From Saprospiraceae bacterium (lineage in GTDB: Bacteria > Bacteroidota > Bacteroidia > Chitinophagales > Saprospiraceae): a stretch of 64,000 nucleotides of DNA. Every line of letters starts with the position of its first letter. The stretch's first letter is position 1. Made by a program: the position numbers and the translations under genes. The notes below the pieces were generated by a model, which worked only from the letters and a program-made list of their open reading frames with translations, made no database searches and was not told where the DNA came from. This document shows, one piece after another, positions 8,687-16,260 of this stretch. Where the stretch lies: the NCBI GenBank assembly GCA_016714985.1, contig JADKBS010000033.1, positions 3,211 through 67,210 on the forward strand. The letters run 5' to 3'.

Positions 8687-10897
8687 ATGAAGTTTAATTC
8701 ATTTTTCAAAATAGCATTCATGACGAGCTTCCTTGTGGTGTTCTCGTCATGCTTCAAGGACCTCGACACTGTGCCGACGGATAAGGACGAGCTTACCTCG
8801 GCTGCTGTGTACGACGATCCAGCAAATTACAAAAAAGTGTTGGCCAGGTTGTACGCTGGTTTGGCCGTAACCGGCCAGCAAGGCCCAGCTGGACAGGCCG
8901 ACATTAGCGGTATTGACGAGGGCTTCGGCCAGTACCTGCGCATGTATTGGTACTTGCAAGAACTTTCTACCGATGAGGCCGTCATTGGTTGGAACGATGC
9001 TACCATCAAGGATTTCCACGAACAAGACTGGAATGCTGACGACGGGTTTATCTACGCCTGCTATAGCCGCATTTTCTACCAAGTCAGCATCTGCAACGAG
9101 TTCTTACGTGAGACAACCGACGCCAAACTATCGGATCGTGGCGTTGACGATGCACTTAGGGCTGAAATCCAAGGCTACCGCGCCGAGGCTCGCTTCTTGA
9201 GGGCGTTGAGCTACTACCATGCACTTGACCTCTTCCGCAATGTTCCCTTTGTGACGGAGGAAGATGCTGTTGGTGCTTTTTTCCCAGAACAAATCACAGG
9301 CGACAACCTCTATGCTTGGCTTGAAACCGAGTTGAAGGCTATTGAGTCTGCACTGCCTGCACCACGTTCGAATGAGTATGCCCGTGCCGACCAAGCCGCA
9401 GCCTGGATGTTGTTGGCAAAGCTGTACCTCAACGCAGAGGTCTATGCTGGCAAACAAGCTTGGTCAGAAGCAGCCGAATATTCGAAGAAAGTGATGGACG
9501 CTGGTTATGAACTCGAAGCCAACTACTTCGATAACTTCAAGGCAGATAATGACCAGTCTTCCGAAATCATTTTCCCAATCACCTCAGATGGCACCTATAC
9601 CCGCACCTATGGCGGTATGACCTTCTTGGTTCACGCACCAGTTGGTGGCAGCATGAACCCCGCAGAATTTGGCATTGATGGCGGTTGGGGCGGTCTTCGC
9701 ACTACAAGCGCCATCGTTAACAAATACCCAACTCCAGGCAGCGGTGGTAGTGTGATTGTTGCCAAAAACGACGGCAACCAGAACTATGCTTTGTTGAATG
9801 TGCCTGGTGGCTACCAAAGTTGGGATCCAGCCAATAATGCCACGGCGCTTGCTTCCGTGGCTGGTGACGAGACTTATGAAGGCTATTTCTGGCTCGAGGC
9901 AAATACGGAGTTTAAGTTTGCAAAAGGTGGATGGGACAACAACTGGGGCGATGATGGTGCCGATGGCACTTTAGAACCTGGTAGCGCAAATATAGTTGCT
10001 ACCGAAGCTGGATTCTATCGCTTTACGGTTGACTTGAACGCATTGACCTATACCATGACCAAAACGGAGTGGGGCCTTATCGGTTCGGCTACACCCAATG
10101 GTTGGGACAGCGACATCAACTTGACCTACGATGCTGGCGAAAATGCTTGGACTATTACTACTGACCTCGTTGCAGGTGAAGCAAAGTTCCGGGCCAACGA
10201 CGACTGGGGCATCAACCTCGGTGACGATAGCGCAAACGGCATCTTGGAATACAATGGCGCCAATATCACCATTCCTGACAACGGCACCTATCTCATCAAA
10301 CTGTACCTGGACAGGCCAGACCACTCCTACTACATCGAGAAATTTGCCTCGGAATCGGACACCCGCTATCCGTTTTACAGTGCTGGCCAGAACCTTGAAA
10401 TAGCTGATATTTCGCAGTTCACCGAAGGATATGCAGTTGCGAAATATCGCAACGTAACTTCTGGGGGTCAAGTTGGCAGCGACCTAACTTTTGTTGATAC
10501 CGACTTCCCGATGTTCCGTTTGACTGATGCCCACCTGATGTATGCAGAGGCTGTTATACGTCGGGACGGCAGCGCTGACCAATCGGCTGTGGATGCTGTG
10601 AATGCCGTTCGGCAACGTGCGTACAATGGCAGCACAGTGGGCAATATTACCGCAAGTGGGCTTACCCTTGATTTTCTCCTCGATGAGCGGGTCCGTGAAC
10701 TGCTTTGGGAAGGTCACCGTAGGACAGACCTCGTGCGCTACGGCCAATTCACCGATGGCAGTTATGTTTGGCCTTGGAAAGGTGGAGTGCCAGCAGGTAC
10801 AGCCGTTGCGGGATGCCGTGACGTGTATCCAATTCCAGCACAAGACCTTAATGCCAACCGGAACCTCACACAGAATTTCCCGGGCGAGTGCTATTAA
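8687..10897 (+). CDS. susD: SusD/RagB lipoprotein with inserted SusE-type modules
   Basis: A surface glycan-binding lipoprotein that caps the SusC pore. The signal ends FSSCFKD (Cys22). Residues about 35-345 and 556-736 are the usual TPR-rich SusD fold (LRALSYYHALDLFRNVPFV; C-terminal LLDERVRELLWEGHRRTDL; YPIPAQDLNAN). At 736 residues it is about 200 longer than usual, because residues about 350-555 (DNA about 9735-10352) hold two beta modules (GGYQSWDP..., then WGLIGSATPNGWDSD...) that closely match the C-terminal half of the next protein. The insert lies between the RTTSAIVNKYP segment and SDTRYPFY, at a loop facing the ligand side in known SusD structures (from family knowledge). The frame is intact throughout. 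Confidence 0.93.
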   Translation: MKFNSFFKIAFMTSFLVVFSSCFKDLDTVPTDKDELTSAAVYDDPANYKKVLARLYAGLAVTGQQGPAGQADISGIDEGFGQYLRMYWYLQELSTDEAVIGWNDATIKDFHEQDWNADDGFIYACYSRIFYQVSICNEFLRETTDAKLSDRGVDDALRAEIQGYRAEARFLRALSYYHALDLFRNVPFVTEEDAVGAFFPEQITGDNLYAWLETELKAIESALPAPRSNEYARADQAAAWMLLAKLYLNAEVYAGKQAWSEAAEYSKKVMDAGYELEANYFDNFKADNDQSSEIIFPITSDGTYTRTYGGMTFLVHAPVGGSMNPAEFGIDGGWGGLRTTSAIVNKYPTPGSGGSVIVAKNDGNQNYALLNVPGGYQSWDPANNATALASVAGDETYEGYFWLEANTEFKFAKGGWDNNWGDDGADGTLEPGSANIVATEAGFYRFTVDLNALTYTMTKTEWGLIGSATPNGWDSDINLTYDAGENAWTITTDLVAGEAKFRANDDWGINLGDDSANGILEYNGANITIPDNGTYLIKLYLDRPDHSYYIEKFASESDTRYPFYSAGQNLEIADISQFTEGYAVAKYRNVTSGGQVGSDLTFVDTDFPMFRLTDAHLMYAEAVIRRDGSADQSAVDAVNAVRQRAYNGSTVGNITASGLTLDFLLDERVRELLWEGHRRTDLVRYGQFTDGSYVWPWKGGVPAGTAVAGCRDVYPIPAQDLNANRNLTQNFPGECY

Positions 10898-10908
10898 TTA
10901 ATTCATCC

Positions 10909-10945
10909 AAAACGAGGCGAGGTACTGATTGCTTCGCCCCGTTTT
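10909..10945 (+). terminator. Intercistronic hairpin between susD and susE
   Basis: AAAACGAGGCGA pairs with TCGCCCCGTTTT with one mismatch, 12 bp after the susD stop and 17 bp before the susE start. It has no strong T-tract. It could be an attenuator or mRNA-stabilising structure that sets the susE level below susCD. Confidence 0.5.
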
Positions 10946-10961
10946 CAAAAATAAATAAAAC

Positions 10962-11999
10962 ATGATTCGCAATTATTTGACCTTGCTGCTGGCTGTAATG
11001 CTGCTCGCTCAGTCATGCAGCGATGAAAAACTGGATCCAGTGGTAAAGCTCGGTGACGCACCAACCATCACCTCACCAGGTGGCGGGGCAGCGTTTGTGC
11101 TCGAGGAAGCCAACGCAGCGAATTTGCTCACGGATTTTACCTGGACCTCTGCCGATTTTGGTTTTGATGCTGCGGTTACTTACACCTTGCAAGTGGACAA
11201 AGCTGGCAACAATTTTGAGGCACCGATTACGCTTGGCGTCACCAATGGCTTGGCCATTGAGGATATCACGGTTGAGAAGTTGAACACAATTCTACTGGCC
11301 AAGGAATTGCCCGATGGCGTACCCGCAGACCTTGAACTCAGGGTAACCGCAAAAATCAGCAATGATGTGGAGACCCTTGTTTCATCCACGCTTGCTTTCA
11401 AGGCTACGCCATATGAAACCGTTGTCGTTTATCCACAACTGCAAGTACCAGGAAGCTACCAAGGCTGGGATCCTTCCAATAACTCCACCATTATTTTCTC
11501 CACAAAAAGTGATGAGAACTATGAGGGATACATCTACTTCCCAGACCCAGACAGCAAGTACAAGTTCACAAAAGGCTTGTCTTGGGACACCAACTGGGGA
11601 GACAATGATGCAGATGGCAGCTTGGAACTGGCTGGTGCTGACATTGCACTCGTTGATGCAGGTATGTACAAGTTGAACGTTGACCTCAACAACTTGACCC
11701 ATTTACATACCCTTACCAGTTGGGGCCTTATCGGATCTGCAACCTCCACAGGATGGGACAGCGACACCGATATGACATACGATGCAACCACCGGCCATTT
11801 GACCATTACGACCGATTTGTTAGCTGGTGAAGTCAAATTCCGTGCAAACGATGCTTGGGATCTCAACCTTGGCGACGATGGGCCAAATGGCAAACTGGAG
11901 TACAACGGTGCGAATATCGCTATTGCTGAACCAGGTAATTATACCATTGAATTGGTGTTGAACGTGGCTAAATACACGTACACCATCACGAAGAACTAA
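10962..11999 (+). CDS. susE: SusE-like glycan-binding outer-membrane lipoprotein
   Basis: A 345-residue surface lipoprotein (signal ends LAQSCSDE). Residues about 25-150 form the SusE N-terminal Ig-like domain (APTITSPGGGAAFVLEE, then TFTW-like TDFTWTSADFGFDAAVTY). Residues about 157-345 hold two tandem SusE/SusF-type binding modules: VPGSYQGWDPSNNST with a Trp-rich face, then WGLIGSATSTGWDSDTDM. These modules are about half identical to the insert in SusD, with shared LIGSAT, WDSD, KFRAND, NLGDD and LEYNGANI motifs, so one was copied from the other. The family binds alpha-glucans through aromatic residues; the ligand here is not proven. Last gene of the operon. Confidence 0.88.
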   Translation: MIRNYLTLLLAVMLLAQSCSDEKLDPVVKLGDAPTITSPGGGAAFVLEEANAANLLTDFTWTSADFGFDAAVTYTLQVDKAGNNFEAPITLGVTNGLAIEDITVEKLNTILLAKELPDGVPADLELRVTAKISNDVETLVSSTLAFKATPYETVVVYPQLQVPGSYQGWDPSNNSTIIFSTKSDENYEGYIYFPDPDSKYKFTKGLSWDTNWGDNDADGSLELAGADIALVDAGMYKLNVDLNNLTHLHTLTSWGLIGSATSTGWDSDTDMTYDATTGHLTITTDLLAGEVKFRANDAWDLNLGDDGPNGKLEYNGANIAIAEPGNYTIELVLNVAKYTYTITKN

Positions 12000-12021
12000 T
12001 CTACCGAGTTTTCTATGTTTA

Positions 12022-12058
12022 AGCCGGATGAGCAATTTGTTCATCCGGCTTTTTATTT
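12022..12058 (+). terminator. Rho-independent terminator of the susCDE operon
   Basis: A perfect 10-bp stem (AGCCGGATGA / TCATCCGGCT) with a 9-nt loop, followed by TTTTATTTT, begins 23 bp after the susE stop. It closes the operon and argues that no glycosidase gene is cotranscribed downstream. Confidence 0.85.
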
Positions 12059-12185
12059 TCCTAAAATGCACTCACCAAATCGAATAATTGCATTTTTGCA
12101 CCCTCATTTTTTAACCCAATTTTCGCATAATATAAAGCTACGAGTCACTAATCACGAGTCGCAACTTGAGAATTTTAATCAATCT

Positions 12186-12584
12186 ATGACAGCATTGGAA
12201 ACCGTCAAGCAGTATTACAACTGCTTCAACAACAAAGATTATCAGGGGATGCTCAGCCTTTTGGACGATGGCATCCGGCATGAACCCAACCAAGGTGAAC
12301 CTCGGATTGGGAAGGGATTGTTCACAGAATTCCTAAAGCACATGGAGGACTGCTACGATGAACAGCTTGCCGATATGCAGTTTTTCATTGGGGAAAATGG
12401 AATCGGCATAGCCGTAGAATTTGTGGTGAATGGCCGCTATCTGCAAGGAGAAGAAGGCTTGCCCGCTGCTCATGGGCAGCACTATGTTTTACCTGCTGCC
12501 AGTTTTTTGGAGGTAAAATCGGACAGAATCACCCGTGTTGCCACTTTTTACAACCTTCCGCTTTGGATAAAACTCGTATCCTAA
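12186..12584 (+). CDS. SnoaL/ketosteroid-isomerase-related protein
   Basis: About 132 residues from ATG 12186. An earlier in-frame ATG at 12015 is unlikely, as it would lie inside the upstream terminator. The sequence (VKQYYNCFNNKDYQGMLSLL, then HEPNQGEPRIGKGLFTEFL) is that of the NTF2-fold proteins annotated as steroid delta-isomerase-related. These small proteins of unknown substrate are often encoded beside an acetyltransferase, exactly as here: the next gene begins one base after this stop. Cytoplasmic; no signal. Confidence 0.82.
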   Translation: MTALETVKQYYNCFNNKDYQGMLSLLDDGIRHEPNQGEPRIGKGLFTEFLKHMEDCYDEQLADMQFFIGENGIGIAVEFVVNGRYLQGEEGLPAAHGQHYVLPAASFLEVKSDRITRVATFYNLPLWIKLVS

Positions 12585-12585
12585 A

Positions 12586-13179
12586 ATGGCGGATTTGACC
12601 TTCAAAACCTATCGTGGGTCAGCGATTAAAAGCGTTTTCGAGCCGTTGGGGCAACTGCGGATAACCGTATTTCGGACTTGGCCCTATCTCTATGAGGGCA
12701 GTTTGGAATATGAGGTTTCCTATTTGAAAACCTATTCCAACTCCCCTCGGTCTTTTTTGTTTGCTGCCTACGATGATGATAAAATGGTAGGTGCAACCAC
12801 TTGCATTCCACTTTCCGATGAAACGGCAGAAGTGCAGGAACCTTTTGTGAAAGCTGGATTGGACTTGTCCAGCATCTTCTATTTTGGAGAGAGTGTTTTG
12901 CTGACGCAATACCGAGGCATTGGCCTTGGCCATCGTTTTTTTGATGAAAGGGAGGCTCACGCCCGCTCTTTCGGCAATATCAAATCCACCTGCTTTTGCG
13001 GCGTAGTTCGCCCACCTGACCATCCATCCCGCCCATTGGATTATCGGCCATTGGATGAGTTTTGGAAAAAAAGGGGATACCAACCGATGCCAGCGCTTCA
13101 AAGCCAGTTCGAGTGGTTGGACATTGGGGAAGCCGAACCGTCACTAAAGCCTATGCTGTATTGGATGAAGGCGATTTAA
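12586..13179 (+). CDS. GNAT-family N-acetyltransferase
   Basis: A 197-residue acyl-CoA-dependent acyltransferase. The acetyl-CoA loop is seen as VLLTQYRGIGLGHRFFDERE (about 105-125), matching the R/QxxGxG/A motif, with a preceding beta strand FYFGES. The N-terminal part (RITVFRTWPYLYEGSLEYE) and the DHPSRPLDYRPLDEFWKKRG region recur in a conserved subgroup that pairs with NTF2-fold proteins. It is translationally coupled to the preceding gene (stop TAA, one base, ATG). The acceptor is unknown. Confidence 0.85.
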   Translation: MADLTFKTYRGSAIKSVFEPLGQLRITVFRTWPYLYEGSLEYEVSYLKTYSNSPRSFLFAAYDDDKMVGATTCIPLSDETAEVQEPFVKAGLDLSSIFYFGESVLLTQYRGIGLGHRFFDEREAHARSFGNIKSTCFCGVVRPPDHPSRPLDYRPLDEFWKKRGYQPMPALQSQFEWLDIGEAEPSLKPMLYWMKAI

Positions 13180-13182
13180 GGA

Positions 13183-14247
13183 TTAAGCGGCATGGGAAGC
13201 ACGTTTGAGTCTGTCGTTTATGGCTGGACCAAGGCCCTCTTTTGGTAGGTTTTTTACCAAAATTAGCTTGGCCCCGCAAGCATCTGCCAACCGCATGGTG
13301 GCAAAAAGCTGCTTGGCTGCCTCATCCAGGTTGGCAACTGCTGAAAGCTGGAAGCGGAATTCTGCAGCCACCTCATCCATGTTGTTGCCGAAGGCAATAA
13401 CGCAAGCAGTCTCCATTGAGTAGCCAATTGGCAAATCATTTCCCCGTAGAATAATCAATGGCGTGGAAGTGGCGTAATGGCTTTTCAATTGGCCGGGAGC
13501 TACGGGATGATCTTCAACGCCAGTTTGAATCAGCAGTTTTTTACCCAAAACCCTTTCTATTTCCTCAATCGCTACCCCACCCTGCCGCCTGACGATAACT
13601 TGCTGATTATCAAAGTCAACGATGGTGCTTTCCAAGCCAATTTGGCAAGGCCCACCGTCCAGTATATATGGTATTCTACCATTCAACCCTTGCATAACAT
13701 GCTGGGCAGTAGTAGGACTCACATAACCAAACGGGTTGGCAGAGGGCGCTGCCAAAGGAAAGTCTATCATTTGCAAAAGCTGCCTAGTGAGCGGGTGCGC
13801 AGGTATGCGCACAGCTACTTTTGGGCTGCCAGCCGTCACCAAATCAGGGATGATTGATTGCGGAACTTGTCCCGACAACTCGGGATTGCGGATGGTGGAT
13901 TGCGGATTTGGGGATTGCGGATTTGGGGATTGCGGATTTGGGGAAATCTTCTCCAACAAAAAAGTGATGGGGCCGGGGCTGAATGCCTTGGCAAGTATTT
14001 CCGCCTCGGCTGGTACATGCTGGACGTATTTTTTGACGGACTCCCAATCTGGCAGGTGGATGATGAGGGGGTTGAAATGAGGCCGATTCTTTGCCTTGAA
14101 GATTTTCAGGACGGCATCGGGGTCGAGGGCATTGGCTGCGAGGCCATAGACGGTCTCGGTGGGGATGGCAACGGGTTGACCTTGTAGCAAATATGATTTT
14201 GCGACCTCCAAATCAATACCAATGCTCGTCTTACCAATAGTTTTCAT
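13183..14247 (-). CDS. L-threonylcarbamoyladenylate synthase (Sua5/YwlC)
   Basis: This enzyme makes threonylcarbamoyl-AMP for t6A37 modification of ANN-decoding tRNAs. ATG 14247 is preferred over TTG 14262. The YrdC catalytic domain spans about 10-230 (PVAIPTETVYGLAANA, KNRPHFNPLIIH, FSPGPITFLLEK, DGGPCQIGLESTIVD, VRRQGG), followed by the Sua5 C-terminal domain (about 240-355, starting HPVAPGQLKSHYA). Between FLLEK and IPDLVTAGSPKVAVRIP lies an extra segment of about 30 residues rich in NPQSP repeats, not present in the family; it is encoded by an intergenic-type repeat. Catalytic motifs on both sides are intact, so the protein is probably functional, with the insert as a surface loop. Confidence 0.93.
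   Translation of the reverse strand: MKTIGKTSIGIDLEVAKSYLLQGQPVAIPTETVYGLAANALDPDAVLKIFKAKNRPHFNPLIIHLPDWESVKKYVQHVPAEAEILAKAFSPGPITFLLEKISPNPQSPNPQSPNPQSTIRNPELSGQVPQSIIPDLVTAGSPKVAVRIPAHPLTRQLLQMIDFPLAAPSANPFGYVSPTTAQHVMQGLNGRIPYILDGGPCQIGLESTIVDFDNQQVIVRRQGGVAIEEIERVLGKKLLIQTGVEDHPVAPGQLKSHYATSTPLIILRGNDLPIGYSMETACVIAFGNNMDEVAAEFRFQLSAVANLDEAAKQLFATMRLADACGAKLILVKNLPKEGLGPAINDRLKRASHAA
13856..13934. repeat. Intergenic-type repeat inside sua5
   Basis: Positions 13856-13888 match the intergenic copy at 37583-37615 at 32 of 33 bases. Both contain the palindrome TCCCGA-N4-TCGGGA. Positions 13889-13934 add copies of a 15-bp GATT-rich unit. The whole keeps the sua5 frame open on the minus strand and encodes the NPQSP repeats. 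Confidence 0.8.
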
Positions 14248-14904
14248 AATCAAATTGACCAATTCTGGCTTTTATACCCAATGAGATGTTTCGGACAGGG
14301 TAAACCACCTCACCGACATCCAAGTTGTAAAGGCCGACATCCACTCCAACTTGGAAATTCTTGCCCAAAAGGACGCCAAAATTAGCACCCCTCATCCAAA
14401 GCCTTGTACCTTCATAAATAAAATTGTTCTCACTAATTTTTACAAGGCCCATGCCTGGAGAGGCATATAGACTCAGCCATTTCGATGGATGAAAGGATGT
14501 GTATATATTTCCTTGGGCATAGCCATAATACCCAGAAATCCCTGCGCCAAGCCCCAAAGAAACGGCGAACAGGTTATCGTTGCCAAAAACATTGAACTTG
14601 GTGTTCAGGCCAACTTTATTGGCGTCTGCATTCACCCCAAGTCTAATAGGTCCGACAAGCCTACCCTAATATCAATCTCATTCGCCTTCATATCTTCCTC
14701 AACGGAGTTTTCGGGTGGTTCATCGTCACCAAAAGTATGTGGTGCGGCTTGGATATAGTTGCGTGACACCGCTATTTCAACATTACCTTCACCCAAGGTT
14801 TTGCCGGATTGAAGGCCGGAAAGGTTGGTATAGCAACTGAGGAAAATACAGGTAACGCCCCAAAGACCAATGGAAATAAAGAAGCAACGTTGAAGTTTTG
14901 TCAT
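14231..14904 (-). CDS. Outer-membrane-type lipoprotein, split by one frameshift
   Basis: Two frames (14632-14904 and 14231-14635) form one protein of about 223 residues. The first has a lipoprotein signal (TCIFLSCYTN) and the start of a small beta-barrel (EIDIRVGLSDLLDLG). The second continues NADANKVGLNTKFNVFG and ends with alternating strands (ISLGIKARIGQFDYENYW). The frames meet at a run of four G (14637-14640); a fifth G would join them. Alternatively the GTGA overlap could couple two proteins, but each half alone would be incomplete. No known family was recognised. The 3' end overlaps the sua5 start by 17 bp. Confidence 0.65.
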
Positions 14905-14952
14905 TTTTCAATTTTACCTCATTAACTAAAATATGAACAAAATCGCTGCATT

Positions 14953-15570
14953 TCATTCCCTCGTCCACCATTCTCCTTTGCGCTTGAAAGCGATTAGGCC
15001 CTTGTTTTTGGCAATGGCCAATGCTTCCACGAATGCGCAATCACTGCTAGGATTGCAGTTGTAAAGGTCAACCTCAGCAAATGTTTTCCCATTGATTACC
15101 AGGGAGTTGTAACGGTTTTCCAAGTCATTGCCCGCATCCGTAAAAACCGATATAAAGTCCTGTTGGAGGACGGACTGTGCTGTGTGGCGAGTAAGCAATG
15201 TCTTGGAAATGGAAACCTCCAAGGCATATAAATCCGGTTTCGGTAGCCAATTTGTGCGATAGGTAGTTCGATAAAACTCGTGACAAGTTTGGCCGTTGTT
15301 TCCCAAGTCTGCTACCTCTGACCATGCCTCGTTCTCAATGCATACCAGCGTATCAGATGCATCGCTCAAAGAATCAATGAATATCAATACTTCGCCGATA
15401 GCGTTGGAGAAGTAGGTATTTGGGGCAGGCAGAGCCTCACATATTAGACTATCATTTGGAGGGAAAGGAATGATGGGGTCATCGTCGGAGCCGACGTTTG
15501 GGTCGGCTTGGCAGCCAATCAAAAAGGAGAATAATAATAAAATGTAGTTCAGCTTGAAATGCATTTTCAT
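14953..15570 (-). CDS. Lipoprotein of unknown function
   Basis: A 205-residue protein with a clear lipoprotein signal (LLFSFLIGCQADP) and six or more further cysteines, which suggests an exported, disulfide-bearing protein. Recognisable blocks are SNAIGEVLIFIDSLSDASD, TCHEFYRTTYRTNWLP and the end KGLIAFKRKGEWWTRE. The same blocks recur in the broken gene immediately downstream (15571-16206), so the two are tandem duplicates. No family or enzymatic motif was recognised. Confidence 0.72.
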   Translation of the reverse strand: MKMHFKLNYILLLFSFLIGCQADPNVGSDDDPIIPFPPNDSLICEALPAPNTYFSNAIGEVLIFIDSLSDASDTLVCIENEAWSEVADLGNNGQTCHEFYRTTYRTNWLPKPDLYALEVSISKTLLTRHTAQSVLQQDFISVFTDAGNDLENRYNSLVINGKTFAEVDLYNCNPSSDCAFVEALAIAKNKGLIAFKRKGEWWTRE

Positions 15571-16206
15571 TTAATTATAACGGGTAAACCAAACGCCATT
15601 GCGCCTAAAAGCAACCAAGCCTTTATTAATCTCGATGACAAATGAATTGACAATATTGCAATCGCATACTTCTGTCAAACATTCAAACCTGACCCCCATT
15701 TCAACATAATGGTCATTGATTTGCGTCGAATCGGCGGAATACACGCCATCATTAAAATAATCAACACAAAACTCTCCTTCGGTTATTGAGGCAAACCATG
15801 GTCTATGTGAGAAGTCTATTTGGTGCCTAAACTTGATAATGGTAAAATCATCTTCTGACAACCAATTGGTTAAATAATCAGCACTCATTTCAACCATACA
15901 GAAGTCAGTAACCCAACCATCAATTAATTCGTGGCTCAGCCAATGCAATACAAACCATCGTGTCGAAAATTAACTTTGTCGAATCAGCAAAAATAAGTAC
16001 CTCCCCAATACTGTCTGAAAATGCGAAATTGGGAACAGTTGTAATGCCTGAATCGTGCGCACAATTAAGGGAATCTTGGTTAACTTCTATGGTATCAATC
16101 TGGCAACGAATCAATTGGGCTTATCATCAATCCTCCATATTCCAGCTCCTTTATGGCAAGCATTGGCAAGAAATAAAATAGCAATTAGAAAAACTATGGT
16201 TCTCAT
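15571..16206 (-). pseudogene. Decayed paralogue of the adjacent lipoprotein
   Basis: Three frame segments: a lipoprotein signal from ATG 16206 (LIAILFLANACHKG) that stops after about 30 codons; a middle part (15920-16114) with SDSIGEVLIFADS; and a last part (15571-15948) with YLTNWLSEDDF and ending KGLVAFRRNGVWFTRYN. These match the intact neighbour block by block. The first and last segments are in the same frame and the middle one is shifted, so there are two compensating indels. It could be real decay of a duplicate, or sequence error. Confidence 0.7.
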
Positions 16207-16260
16207 TCCATTTCTATTTTGAGCAATATCAATACTCAAATATACGGTAAATGAGTTATT

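Noticed and set aside
14632..14636. Two separate proteins coupled by GTGA overlap
   Set aside because: The first would be a signal plus half a domain and the second a barrel without signal; one extra G joins them into a normal lipoprotein.
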